The translations under genes and the position numbers were made by a program. 64,000 nucleotides of DNA from Streptococcus sp. SK643 (GTDB lineage Bacteria > Bacillota > Bacilli > Lactobacillales > Streptococcaceae): contig NZ_AJMM01000026.1 of assembly GCF_000259505.1 (NCBI RefSeq), forward strand, positions 88,389 to 152,388, given 5' to 3'. Below are positions 8,614-17,094 of this stretch, in pieces (the first letter of the stretch is position 1; the number at the start of each line of letters is the position of its first letter). The notes beneath the pieces were generated by a model, which saw only the letters and a list, made by a program, of their open reading frames with translations, made no database searches and was not told the origin of the DNA.

Positions 8614-9501
8614 TTATTTTGAAACTTCTTTTGCAAGAACAAAGTTTCCAAGAGTAGCAGAACCATTTCCTGCTACTGCTGGCGTCACGATGTAGTCACG
8701 CACATCAGGTACTGGTAGGTAACCATTGAGAAGAGCTGTAAATTTCTCACGGACACGGTCCAGCATATGTTGTTGAGCCATGACCCCTCCACCAAAGACA
8801 ATCACGTCTGGTCGGAAAGTCACTGTCGCATTAACCGCAGCTTGAGCGATATAGTAGGCTTGAACATCCCAAACAGGGTTGTTGAGTTCAATGTTTTCCC
8901 CACGAACACCTGTACGAGCTTCCAAACTTGGACCAGCTGCATAGCCTTCCAAACATCCCTTATGGAAAGGACAAACACCCTTAAACTCTTTTTCAATATC
9001 CATTGGGTGTCTAGCCACATAGTAATGGCCCATCTCAGGGTGACCGGCACCACCGATAAACTCACCACGTTGGATGACACCTGCACCGATACCTGTACCG
9101 ATTGTGTAGTAAACCAAGTTTTCGATACGGCCACCAGCATTGTTACGGGCAACCACTTCACCATAAGCAGAGCTGTTTACGTCAGTTGTGAAGTACATTG
9201 GCACGTTGAGGGCGCGACGAAGGGCACCAAGCAAGTCCACATTTGCCCAGTTTGGTTTTGGAGTCGTTGTGATAAAGCCATAAGTTTTTGAGTTTTTATC
9301 AATATCAATCGGACCAAATGAACCAACTGCAAGACCAGCAAGGTTGTCGAATTTTGAGAAGAACTCAATGGTTTTATCGATTGTTTCGATTGGAGTTGTT
9401 GTTGGAAATTGTGTTTTTTCGACAACGTTAAAGTTTTCATCACCGACAGCACAGACAAACTTTGTCCCGCCCGCTTCCAAGCTTCCGTATAATTTTGTCA
9501 T
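8614..9501 (-). CDS. scrK: Fructokinase (ROK family)
   Basis: A 295-residue ROK kinase that phosphorylates the fructose released by ScrB. It shows the N-terminal ATP-binding SLEAGGTKFVCAVG, the YYTIGTGIGAG phosphate-binding strand, the EMGHYYV catalytic region and the zinc site formed by a His and the C-x4-KGCLEGYAAGP segment. It lies downstream of scrA in the same orientation but is separated by a terminator and has its own extended -10, so it may be expressed both with and apart from scrA. Length and motifs are normal. Confidence 0.93.
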   Translation of the reverse strand: MTKLYGSLEAGGTKFVCAVGDENFNVVEKTQFPTTTPIETIDKTIEFFSKFDNLAGLAVGSFGPIDIDKNSKTYGFITTTPKPNWANVDLLGALRRALNVPMYFTTDVNSSAYGEVVARNNAGGRIENLVYYTIGTGIGAGVIQRGEFIGGAGHPEMGHYYVARHPMDIEKEFKGVCPFHKGCLEGYAAGPSLEARTGVRGENIELNNPVWDVQAYYIAQAAVNATVTFRPDVIVFGGGVMAQQHMLDRVREKFTALLNGYLPVPDVRDYIVTPAVAGNGSATLGNFVLAKEVSK

Positions 9502-9539
9502 GATAAACCTCTTATTTTTTTATTGTTTCTATTTTCTTT

Positions 9540-9548
9540 ATTATAGCA
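9540..9548 (-). promoter_or_regulatory. Extended -10 promoter for scrK
   Basis: On the minus strand the sequence is TGCTATAAT, a perfect extended -10, 39 bases before the scrK ATG. No good -35 is visible, which an extended -10 can tolerate. Confidence 0.65.
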
Positions 9549-9610
9549 TATTTTAAATATCTAAATTTCTCTATTTTTTAGATTTTCCTCTGTAAATCTT
9601 ACCATTCAAG

Positions 9611-9643
9611 CAAAAACGAACAAACATTTCATTTGTTCGTTTT
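9611..9643 (-). terminator. Terminator after scrA
   Basis: A 12-bp perfect stem (9613-9624 with 9632-9643, built on AAACGAACAAA) is followed on the minus strand by a T-rich tract, 18 bases after the scrA stop. Confidence 0.8.
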
Positions 9644-9660
9644 CACATTAGAGAGATTGA

Positions 9661-11544
9661 TTATATTGTCACTTCGATCACAGCATCCCCCTTCGCAACT
9701 GAACCTGTTGCGACTGGAGCTACTGAAGCGTAGTCAGCTGTGTTTGTAACGATAACCATTGTTGTATCATCAAGTCCAGCTGCAGCGATTTTGTTTGAGT
9801 CAAATGTTCCAAGAACATCGCCCGCTTTAACCTTATCACCTTGAGCAACTTTTGCTTCAAAACCGTCACCGTTCATAGACACAGTGTCAATACCAACGTG
9901 GATCAAAACTTCAGCACCATCAGCTGTTTTCAAACCAAAAGCGTGTCCTGTTGGAAATGCGATTGAAACTTCAGCATCAGCTGGTGCGTAGACCACACCT
10001 TGGCTAGGTTTCACAGCGATACCTTGTCCCATAGCTCCACTTGAGAAGACTGGGTCATTGACATCAGCAAGAGCGACAACATCACCAACGATAGGAGTAA
10101 CAAGTGTTTCATTTTGAAGAGCAACAACATTTCCAGTAACTGCTTCTTCAACGAAGCGTTCTGTAGTAGTTCCTTCAGCAACCTCTACTTCATCTTCGTA
10201 ACCAAACATGTAAGTAAGAGCAAAACCAAGGGCAAATGATACAGCTACCATAAGAAGGTATTGGGCAAGTTGTCCATTACCGGCATAAAGCATTGTACCA
10301 GGGATGATAGTGATACCACTACCAGTACCAGCAAGTCCAAGGATTGAAGCCAATCCACCACCGATTGCACCAGCAATCAATGAAAGGAAGAATGGTTTAC
10401 GGAAGCGCAAGTTTACCCCGAAGATAGCAGGCTCTGTAATACCTAGGAAAGCAGAAAGAGCAGCTGGGAAAGCAAGTGTTTTCAGTTTTGGATTTTTCGT
10501 TTTAACACCAACCGCAACAGTCGCAGCACCTTGAGCTGTCATAGCCGCAGTGATGATAGCGTTGAATGGGTTAGCATGATCAGCAGCAAGCAATTGCACT
10601 TCAAGCAAGTTGAAGATGTGGTGTACACCTGACACGACAATCAATTGGTGAACTCCACCAATCAAGAAACCACCAAGACCAAGTGGCAAGCCAAGGATTG
10701 CTTTTGTACCGACAAGAATAAAGTTTTCAACTACGTGGAAAACTGGTCCGATGACAAAGAGTCCAAGGATAGACATGACCAAAAGTGTCACGAATGGTGT
10801 TACCAAGAGGTCAATGACATCTGGAACAACCTTGCGGACAGCTTTTTCAAATTTAGCTCCGACAACCCCGATGATGAAGGCTGGAAGAACGGAACCTTGC
10901 AAACCAACAACAGGGATGAAACCAAAGAAGTTCATAGCTGTTACTTCACCACCTGAAGCAACCGCCCAAGCGTTTGGAAGTGAGCCAGAAACAAGCATCA
11001 TACCAAGAACGATACCAACGGCAGGATTTCCACCGAATACACGGAAGGTTGACCACACAACCAAACCTGGCAAGATGATGAAGGCTGTATCTGTCAAGAT
11101 TTGTGTGTAAGTTGCAAAGTCACCTGGAAGTGGCATTTCAAGAGCGTTGAAAAGACCACGCACACCCATGAAGAGACCAGTCGCTACAATAACTGGGATG
11201 ATTGGAACGAAAACATCACCGAAAGTACGGATCGCACGTTGGAACCAGTTCCCTTGTTTCGCAGCTTCTGCTTTCATGTCATCTTTTGATGATGTTGGCA
11301 AGCCAAGTGCAACAACCTCATCGTACATCTTGTTAACTGTACCTGTACCAAAGATGATTTGGTATTGACCTGAGTTAAAGAAAGCACCTTGAACTTTTTC
11401 CAAGTTCTCAATCACTTCTTTATTGATTTTTCCTTCATCTTTGACCATGACACGAAGACGAGTCGCACAGTGAGCTACACTGTTGACATTTTCACGTCCG
11501 CCCAAGGCATCGATGACTTTTTTTGCAATTTCCTGATTGTTCAT
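9661..11544 (-). CDS. scrA: Sucrose-specific PTS transporter, EIIBCA
   Basis: A 627-residue membrane permease that imports sucrose as sucrose-6-phosphate. Domain order is EIIB (residues 1-90, with the phosphorylated Cys in NSVAHCATRLR), EIIC (about 105-450, about ten hydrophobic segments, with GGVHQLIVVSGVHH and the conserved GITEPAIFGVNLR) and a fused EIIA (about 485-627, with the phosphorylated His in VLIHVGIDTV). A TTG two codons upstream could start translation, but the ATG at 11544 is better spaced (10 bases) from AAGGAG. It is divergent from scrB across a shared control region and is the only sucrose permease seen here. Confidence 0.95.
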   Translation of the reverse strand: MNNQEIAKKVIDALGGRENVNSVAHCATRLRVMVKDEGKINKEVIENLEKVQGAFFNSGQYQIIFGTGTVNKMYDEVVALGLPTSSKDDMKAEAAKQGNWFQRAIRTFGDVFVPIIPVIVATGLFMGVRGLFNALEMPLPGDFATYTQILTDTAFIILPGLVVWSTFRVFGGNPAVGIVLGMMLVSGSLPNAWAVASGGEVTAMNFFGFIPVVGLQGSVLPAFIIGVVGAKFEKAVRKVVPDVIDLLVTPFVTLLVMSILGLFVIGPVFHVVENFILVGTKAILGLPLGLGGFLIGGVHQLIVVSGVHHIFNLLEVQLLAADHANPFNAIITAAMTAQGAATVAVGVKTKNPKLKTLAFPAALSAFLGITEPAIFGVNLRFRKPFFLSLIAGAIGGGLASILGLAGTGSGITIIPGTMLYAGNGQLAQYLLMVAVSFALGFALTYMFGYEDEVEVAEGTTTERFVEEAVTGNVVALQNETLVTPIVGDVVALADVNDPVFSSGAMGQGIAVKPSQGVVYAPADAEVSIAFPTGHAFGLKTADGAEVLIHVGIDTVSMNGDGFEAKVAQGDKVKAGDVLGTFDSNKIAAAGLDDTTMVIVTNTADYASVAPVATGSVAKGDAVIEVTI

Positions 11545-11581
11545 TTGCAAAAATCTCCTTATATAAAATTTTGTTCTTGTT

Positions 11582-11595
11582 TGAAAGCGATTTTA
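11582..11595 (-). promoter_or_regulatory. cre-like CcpA site in the scrA leader
   Basis: The plus-strand sequence TGAAAGCGATTTTA matches the cre consensus around the central CG except near one end. It lies between the scrA promoter and its ribosome-binding site, where CcpA would act as a roadblock. Carbon catabolite control of sucrose genes is well known in streptococci; this site itself is inferred. Confidence 0.5.
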
Positions 11596-11612
11596 TTCGC
11601 CCTACGACTTTT

Positions 11613-11650
11613 ATTTTATCATGTTTCAAAAATATGTCAAGCGTTTTGCA
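11613..11650 (-). promoter_or_regulatory. scrA promoter with overlapping ScrR-like operator
   Basis: On the minus strand TTGACA (11635-11640) and TAAAAT (11613-11618, with a TG extension) are spaced by 16 bases. The -35 is part of a 16-bp palindrome TGTCAAGCGTTTTGCA (11635-11650), which resembles the palindrome at 11817-11832. A LacI-type repressor such as ScrR would block polymerase here. The remainder of the 378-base scrA-scrB gap is AT-rich with no gene. Confidence 0.65.
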
Positions 11651-11816
11651 GAAAAAATAGTTATTTCTTAGAGCAAGGTCTTTTATTTTGATAGATTATG
11701 AGAGTTTTATGAAAGTATTCTTTAAAAAATACTTTAAAATCTGAGTTTAAAAGAATTATATTTCACTTTCTTTCAATTTTCTGTAGATAGATGATTGATT
11801 TCCTGCTTTTATTTTA

Positions 11817-11832
11817 TGATAAACGTTTGACA
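11817..11832 (+). promoter_or_regulatory. Second ScrR-like operator, scrB side
   Basis: TGATAAACGTTTGACA is, on the other strand, TGTCAAACGTTTATCA, matching the scrA-side palindrome at 12 of 16 positions and sharing the central CG typical of LacI-family operators. Its last six bases are TTGACA, which with a weak CATAAA 18 bases on could be an alternative scrB promoter. Confidence 0.6.
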
Positions 11833-11860
11833 GTTTTTTCTCTTTTTTAACATAAAAGGC

Positions 11861-11889
11861 TTGCTTTTTTGGTCGAAAACGGTTACTAT
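11861..11889 (+). promoter_or_regulatory. scrB promoter with a cre-like site in the spacer
   Basis: TTGCTT (11861-11866) and TACTAT (11884-11889) are spaced by 17 bases. The spacer and -10 contain CGAAAACGGTTACT (11874-11887), matching the cre consensus TGWAANCGNTTWCA at all but the two end positions. CcpA or ScrR binding here would exclude polymerase. The scrB ribosome-binding site CGGAGGAAAG follows, before the ATG at 11923. Confidence 0.6.
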
Positions 11890-11922
11890 TAAAAGTGATA
11901 AGATTTTCGGAGGAAAGATATA

Positions 11923-13377
11923 ATGGAATGGACAACCGAGCGTCGTTACAGACGCTACGAAGATTGGACACAAGAAGAAATCAAGACAATTAAGGATAAT
12001 ATGGCACAATCTCCCTGGCATACTCATTACCATGTTGAGTCAAAAACAGGACTTCTCAACGATCCAAATGGCTTTTCTTACTTTGATGGCAAGTGGATTG
12101 TTTTTTATCAGAACTTCCCTTTTGGTGCAGCCCACGGTTTAAAATCTTGGGTTCAGCTTGAAAGTGATGATTTGGTTCACTTTAGAGAAACTGGGGTCAA
12201 AGTTTTGCCAGATACTCCATTAGATAGCCACGGTGCCTACTCTGGTTCTGCTATGCAGTTTGGCGATAACTTGTTCCTATTTTATACAGGAAATGTCCGT
12301 GATGAAAACTGGATCCGTCACCCTTACCAGATTGGGGCTTTGATGGATAAAGATGGTAAAATTAGCAAGATTGATAAGATCTTGATTGACCAGCCAGCAG
12401 ACTCAACTGACCACTTCCGTGACCCACAAATTTTTAATTTTAAAGGTCAATACTATGCTATCGTCGGTGGACAGGACTTGGAGAAAAAAGGCTTCGTTCG
12501 TCTTTATAAGGCTGTAGACAACGACTACACAAACTGGCAAGCAGTTGGCGATCTTGACTTTGCTAACGACCGTACTGCCTACATGATGGAATGCCCAAAT
12601 CTGGTCTTTGTCGGGGAGCAACCTGTTCTTCTCTACTGCCCGCAAGGATTGGATAAGAAAGTTCTAGACTACGACAATATCTATCCAAATATGTACAAGA
12701 TTGGGTCTTCCTTTGACCCTGAAAATGCCAAAATGGTAAATGTATCTCAACTTCAAAACATGGACTATGGTTTCGAAGCCTATGCAACTCAAGCCTTCAA
12801 CGCTCCTGATGGACGTGCTCTAACTATTAGCTGGCTTGGCTTGCCTGATGTTTCATATCCATCTGACCGTTTTGACCACCAAGGAACCTTCTCTTTGGTC
12901 AAGGAACTCACTATCAAAGACGGCAAACTCTACCAATACCCAGTCGCAGCTATCAAGGAACTCCGTGCTTCTGAAGAAACCTTCTCAAACCGTTCCAAAA
13001 CTAAGAACACTTACGAACTTGAACTCAATTTGGAAGCTAATATCCAGAGCGAGATTGTCTTACTTGCTGATCAAGAAGGCAAGGGACTTTCCATCAACTT
13101 TGACCTTGTAAATGGTCAAGTGACAGTGGATCGTAGCCAGGCTGGTGAACAGTACGCCCAAGAATTTGGCACAACTCGTTCTTGCCCTATCGACAATCAA
13201 GCTACTATTGCTACGATTTTCATCGATAACTCTGTTTTTGAAATTTTCATCAATAAAGGAGAAAAAGTATTTTCCGGTCGTGTCTTCCCACATGCGGACC
13301 AAAATGGTATCCTGATTAAATCTGGAAACCCAACTGGAACTTACTATGAATTAGATTATGGTCGCAAAACTAACTGA
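11923..13377 (+). CDS. scrB: Sucrose-6-phosphate hydrolase (GH32)
   Basis: A 484-residue cytoplasmic beta-fructofuranosidase that splits sucrose-6-P into glucose-6-P and fructose. The five-blade propeller domain (about 30-330) carries the catalytic nucleophile Asp47 in NDPNG (46-50), the stabilising Asp in HFRDPQIF and the acid Glu in MMECPNL; a beta-sandwich C-domain follows. A good GGAGGAAAG site precedes the ATG. The end overlaps the scrR start by 20 bases, so both are translated from one mRNA. Its fructose product is the substrate of ScrK. Confidence 0.95.
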   Translation: MEWTTERRYRRYEDWTQEEIKTIKDNMAQSPWHTHYHVESKTGLLNDPNGFSYFDGKWIVFYQNFPFGAAHGLKSWVQLESDDLVHFRETGVKVLPDTPLDSHGAYSGSAMQFGDNLFLFYTGNVRDENWIRHPYQIGALMDKDGKISKIDKILIDQPADSTDHFRDPQIFNFKGQYYAIVGGQDLEKKGFVRLYKAVDNDYTNWQAVGDLDFANDRTAYMMECPNLVFVGEQPVLLYCPQGLDKKVLDYDNIYPNMYKIGSSFDPENAKMVNVSQLQNMDYGFEAYATQAFNAPDGRALTISWLGLPDVSYPSDRFDHQGTFSLVKELTIKDGKLYQYPVAAIKELRASEETFSNRSKTKNTYELELNLEANIQSEIVLLADQEGKGLSINFDLVNGQVTVDRSQAGEQYAQEFGTTRSCPIDNQATIATIFIDNSVFEIFINKGEKVFSGRVFPHADQNGILIKSGNPTGTYYELDYGRKTN

Positions 13378-14323
13378 TGTTGCAAAACTTGCAGGCGTTA
13401 GCCCTACTACCGTTTCTCGGGTTATCAATAAAAAAGGTTATTTATCTGAAAAAACCATTCAAAAAGTCAATGAAGCTATGCGAGAATTGGGCTATAAACC
13501 CAACAACCTAGCTCGTAGTCTGCAAGGAAAATCGGCTAAATTAATCGGCTTGATTTTCCCAAATATTTCCAATGTTTTCTATGCAGAATTAATTGATAAG
13601 CTGGAACACCAACTCTTCAAAAATGGCTACAAGACCATCATCTGCAACAGCGAACACGACTCTGAAAAAGAACGGGAGTACATTGAAATGCTGGAGGCCA
13701 ATCAGGTAGACGGCATCATTTCTGGTAGTCACAACTTGGGAATCGAAGACTACAATCGCGTGACGGCGCCGATTATTTCCTTTGACCGAAACCTGTCTCC
13801 AGATATTCCTGTCGTTTCCTCTGACAACTATGCTGGTGGGGTTCTTGCTGCCCAGACCTTGGTTAAGACAGGCGCCCAATCTATCATCATGATTACAGGG
13901 AATGACAATTCCAATTCGCCAACTGGACTACGCCACGCTGGTTTTGCTTCTGTACTCCCCAAAGCTCCTATTATCAATGTTTCCAGTGACTTTTCTCCTG
14001 TCAGAAAAGAAATGGAAATCAAGAATATCTTGACCCGTCAAAAACCAGATGCCATTTTTGCTTCAGATGACTTAACAGCTATTCTGGTCATTAAAATCGC
14101 TCAAGAACTGGGCATCTCTGTCCCAGAAGAGCTTAAAGTCATTGGCTATGATGGTACCTACTTTATCGAAAATTACTATCCTCATTTGACGACTGTGAAG
14201 CAACCTATGGAAGAAATTGCCCAACTCACTGTTGATCTCCTTTTGCAGAAGATCGAAGGCAAGGACGTGGCAACAACAGGCTACTTCTTACCAGTCACCC
14301 TATTACCAGGAAAAAGCATTTAA
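13358..14323 (+). CDS. scrR: LacI-family sucrose operon repressor
   Basis: A 321-residue regulator with an N-terminal helix-turn-helix (LTDVAKLAGVSPTTVSRVINKKG, residues 5-27), a hinge with LARSLQGKS and a periplasmic-binding-protein-like ligand domain (about 60-321). It overlaps scrB by 20 bases and is expected to repress scrA and scrB through the two CG-centred palindromes at 11635-11650 and 11817-11832, released by a sucrose-derived ligand. A BOX repeat and a terminator follow. The function rests on family and context. Confidence 0.93.
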   Translation: MVAKLTDVAKLAGVSPTTVSRVINKKGYLSEKTIQKVNEAMRELGYKPNNLARSLQGKSAKLIGLIFPNISNVFYAELIDKLEHQLFKNGYKTIICNSEHDSEKEREYIEMLEANQVDGIISGSHNLGIEDYNRVTAPIISFDRNLSPDIPVVSSDNYAGGVLAAQTLVKTGAQSIIMITGNDNSNSPTGLRHAGFASVLPKAPIINVSSDFSPVRKEMEIKNILTRQKPDAIFASDDLTAILVIKIAQELGISVPEELKVIGYDGTYFIENYYPHLTTVKQPMEEIAQLTVDLLLQKIEGKDVATTGYFLPVTLLPGKSI

Positions 14324-14475
14324 TACTCAATGAAAATCAAAGAGCAAACTAGTAAGCTAGCCGCAGGTTGCTCAAAGCACTGCTTTGAGGTTGTAGATAA
14401 GACTGACGAAGTCAGTTACATATATCTACGGCAAGACGAAGCTGACGTGGTTTGAAGAGATTTTCGAAGAGTATA
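14324..14475 (-). repeat. BOX element (A-B-C)
   Basis: About 152 bases match the pneumococcal BOX repeat in minus orientation: boxA ends near 14475 and contains CTTCGAAAATCTCTTCAAAC and the CTACGGCAAG-type block, one boxB holds the hairpins TGACTTCGTCA and CAAAGCAGTGCTTTG, and boxC ends near 14324 with TTTTCATTGAGTAT. The length fits one copy of each unit. It lies right after the scrR stop and would fold in the scrR 3' UTR. Confidence 0.9.
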
Positions 14476-14480
14476 AGCAC

Positions 14481-14514
14481 AAGAAAACTCAGACCAATTC
14501 GTCTGAGTTTTTTT
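14481..14514. terminator. Bidirectional terminator between scrR and mvaA
   Basis: An 11-bp perfect stem (14484-14494 with 14501-14511, AAAACTCAGAC/GTCTGAGTTTT) with a T run on the plus strand and TTTTCTT on the minus strand separates the convergent scrBR and mvaSA units. It overlaps the last bases of mvaA. Confidence 0.85.
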
Positions 14515-15787
14515 ATGATCTTAAGTTTTCGAGATAGCGCTGGGCTGTCTCTAGGTTAAAGGTTTTATCTGCGATGAGACGCTCGACTAGGGGAGCTACC
14601 TCGGATTCACTGGCACCTGCGAGGAGAGCTAAGGATTTGGCCTGTAGCTTCATGTGACCTTGTTGGATTCCTGTGCTAACCAAGGCTTTTAGGGCTGCAA
14701 AGTTTTGTGCAAGCCCGATAGAGACAATGATCTGGGCTAATTCTTTAGCAGATGGATTTCCCAGTAGTTCGTGACTGAGGGCTACACGAGGATTGAGACC
14801 GATAGAGCCACCCTTGGTCGCCACAGGCATAGGAAGAGTCATCTCACCAACCAATTCTTCTGTCTCCAAATCCAGACGCCAAGAGCTGAGACCTTGATAA
14901 CGTCCATCTCGACTCGCAAAGGCGTGTGCACCCGCTTCGATGGCACGCCAGTCATTACCAGTGGCAATTAAAATCGCATCTAGACCGTTAAAAATTCCTT
15001 TATTGTGGGTAGCTGCTCTATAGGGATCTGCTTGGGCAAACTGGCTAGCCAAGGCCATTTTCTCCGCAATCTCTCTTCCTTCATCCTTTTGAGAACTTAA
15101 GTAACGAAAGGCAACACGACAAGTTGCAGTTACCAGAGAATCCGTAGCATAATTTGATAAAATCCCCATGAGACTCTGTCCCTGACTGAGTTCTTCTAAG
15201 ACTGGTTTCAAGGCCTCCAGCATGGTATTGAGCATATTAGCACCCATAGCTTCTTGGGTATCAACATGGAGATAGATGACTAGAAAGTCTGTTTCGCCTT
15301 TAATCTGTTCTACATGCAGATCACGCGCCCCACCTCCACGTTTGACGATAGAAGGATAGGCTTGGTTAGCAAGTTCCAGTAGTTGCTCTTTCTGACTGTT
15401 AATTTGAACCTGAGCATTATCCATATCAGGCACTTGATAAAGGGCAACTTGACCAATCATCTGACGCTCATGTACCTGGGCAGTAAAGCCTCCAGCTCGC
15501 TTGATGATTTTGCTGGCATAACTAGCTGCTGCAACCACTGAAGGTTCCTCAGTCACATATGGAACCGTGTAGTCCTTACCATTCACTAAAATTTCAGGAA
15601 TAATGGAATAAGGAAGGGAAAAAGTTCCCACTACATTTTCACTCATTTGGTCTGCAACAACCAAGCTGACTTGCTCATCCTGCTCTAAACTAGTTTGCTT
15701 ATCGGCACTAAGGAGCGCCTGAGCTTTTAACAACTCAAGGCGCTCATAGTATGATTTCTTAGAAAATCCATTCCAACTTATCTTCAT
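14513..15787 (-). CDS. mvaA: Hydroxymethylglutaryl-CoA reductase, class II
   Basis: A 424-residue enzyme that reduces HMG-CoA to mevalonate for isoprenoid and undecaprenyl-phosphate synthesis. It starts MKISWNGFSKKSYYERLE, has the class II Glu-containing VPYVTEEPSVVAA segment, the cofactor-binding loop GNDWRAIEAGAHAFASRDG and the conserved GGSIGLNPR region. It overlaps the mvaS end by four bases (ATGA), showing tight coupling. Length is normal for streptococci. Confidence 0.95.
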   Translation of the reverse strand: MKISWNGFSKKSYYERLELLKAQALLSADKQTSLEQDEQVSLVVADQMSENVVGTFSLPYSIIPEILVNGKDYTVPYVTEEPSVVAAASYASKIIKRAGGFTAQVHERQMIGQVALYQVPDMDNAQVQINSQKEQLLELANQAYPSIVKRGGGARDLHVEQIKGETDFLVIYLHVDTQEAMGANMLNTMLEALKPVLEELSQGQSLMGILSNYATDSLVTATCRVAFRYLSSQKDEGREIAEKMALASQFAQADPYRAATHNKGIFNGLDAILIATGNDWRAIEAGAHAFASRDGRYQGLSSWRLDLETEELVGEMTLPMPVATKGGSIGLNPRVALSHELLGNPSAKELAQIIVSIGLAQNFAALKALVSTGIQQGHMKLQAKSLALLAGASESEVAPLVERLIADKTFNLETAQRYLENLRS

Positions 15788-16959
15788 GATTTTTCTACCT
15801 TACTATAACGACGTTGGTGTTCAAAAATCTCGACTAAGGCATAATCTTGATTTTCGTATCCTGTGAATTGGGTAGAGCCTGTCTCATCCAACTGAACTTC
15901 TTCAAAAAAGACTTTCTCGTAATCAGATACAGATAGAGCTGTACGTTGACTCAGTTTCTTCAAACGGTCTTTATCAAGATAGGCTTCGTAACCTTCAACC
16001 AATTCCACACTGAAAAATTCAGACACAGCGCCACTTCCGTAACTATAAAGAGCCAGTTTATCTCCAGCCTTCAAGTTTTCGGCATTTTCTAGAAGGGACA
16101 GCAGACCTAAGAAAAGAGAACCAGTGTAAATATTCCCAATCATTTGACTGTAAAGAATTGATTTATCGAAGTTTTCTTGGAGGCTATGTTGTTTCTCCTC
16201 AGATAAAGTCTGATCCATCATACTGCGTAAGCCTTTTAAAGCTAATTTAGGATAAGGTAAATGGAAACAGATAGCAGCAAAGTCATCCAAAGTCCAGTTA
16301 TAACGCTTCTGGTATTCTTCCCAAGTAGTTGTCAAACAATCTAGATACTGTTGTGTCGAATACAACCCATTTACATAAGGCGTACTTGAATAATTTGGAC
16401 GCCAAAAATCCATAATATCACGGGTTTGAGCTACATTATCATTGTTAAATGACAGAATGCGTGGATTTTGCGTGATTAACATAGCCACACTACCAGCACC
16501 CTGGGTTGGTTCACCAGGAGTGGCTGCACCATACTTAGCAATATCACTGGCAATTACCAAAACCTTAGATTGTGGAGAACTTTCCACATGCAATTTGGCA
16601 TAATGAAGGGCTGCTGTCGCCCCATAGCAGGCTTCTTTTACTTCAAAACTACGAGCAAAGGGCTGAATCCCTAATAAACTGTGAACAAAGACTGCAGCAG
16701 CCTTACTCTGGTCAATCCCTGACTCAGTTGCCACGATAACCATGTCAATTTCTTCTTTTTCTCTTTCTGTCAAAATAGACTCGCTTGCACTAGCTGCCAA
16801 GGTTACAATATCCTCAGTCATTGGTGCGATAGCAATCTCATTTAAAAGGAGACCCTTACTATATTTTTCAGGATCAACTCCTCTTGCTTCTGCTAAATCT
16901 TGTAATTTCAAGACATATTGACTGGTTGCAAAACCAATCTTATCAATACCGATTGTCAT
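15784..16959 (-). CDS. mvaS: Hydroxymethylglutaryl-CoA synthase
   Basis: A 391-residue thiolase-fold enzyme that condenses acetoacetyl-CoA and acetyl-CoA to HMG-CoA. The catalytic Cys lies in VKEACYGATAAL, the general-base Glu in the IVATESGIDQSKAAA strand and the His in AICFHLPYPK. Two in-frame upstream ATGs exist (16983 and 17052), but 16959 has AGAGGT directly before it and gives the normal MTIGIDKIGFA start. It leads a two-gene operon with mvaA. Confidence 0.95.
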   Translation of the reverse strand: MTIGIDKIGFATSQYVLKLQDLAEARGVDPEKYSKGLLLNEIAIAPMTEDIVTLAASASESILTEREKEEIDMVIVATESGIDQSKAAAVFVHSLLGIQPFARSFEVKEACYGATAALHYAKLHVESSPQSKVLVIASDIAKYGAATPGEPTQGAGSVAMLITQNPRILSFNNDNVAQTRDIMDFWRPNYSSTPYVNGLYSTQQYLDCLTTTWEEYQKRYNWTLDDFAAICFHLPYPKLALKGLRSMMDQTLSEEKQHSLQENFDKSILYSQMIGNIYTGSLFLGLLSLLENAENLKAGDKLALYSYGSGAVSEFFSVELVEGYEAYLDKDRLKKLSQRTALSVSDYEKVFFEEVQLDETGSTQFTGYENQDYALVEIFEHQRRYSKVEKS

Positions 16960-17002
16960 ATTTACCTCTGTATATTCATTCATGTAAAAATCGTCCACTA
17001 CT

Positions 17003-17011
17003 ATTCTATCA
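17003..17011 (-). promoter_or_regulatory. Extended -10 promoter for mvaS-mvaA
   Basis: On the minus strand TGATAGAAT is an extended -10 (one mismatch to TATAAT), 43 bases before the mvaS start and just after the upstream terminator. No clear -35 is seen. Confidence 0.5.
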
Positions 17012-17030
17012 TAAATGGATGGAAAATAGA

Positions 17031-17064
17031 GAAAAAAGCCTTGATTCACCAAATCAAGACTTTT
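17031..17064 (-). terminator. Terminator after the split ThrE genes
   Basis: CTTGATT and AATCAAG arms, extended by AAAG/CTTTT-type pairs, form a hairpin around TGGTG; on the minus strand it is followed by six T. It separates the exporter pair from mvaS. Confidence 0.75.
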
Positions 17065-17094
17065 CTTTCCCTACTGATTTTTATACTATTTTTC

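Noticed and set aside
8767..9291. A 174-codon open frame on the plus strand opposite scrK
   Set aside because: It is fully antisense to a clear ROK kinase gene, has no ribosome-binding site and encodes no recognisable domain.
16960..17052. A longer MvaS start
   Set aside because: The extra residues overlap the extended -10 and terminator, and the inner ATG gives the standard N-terminus.
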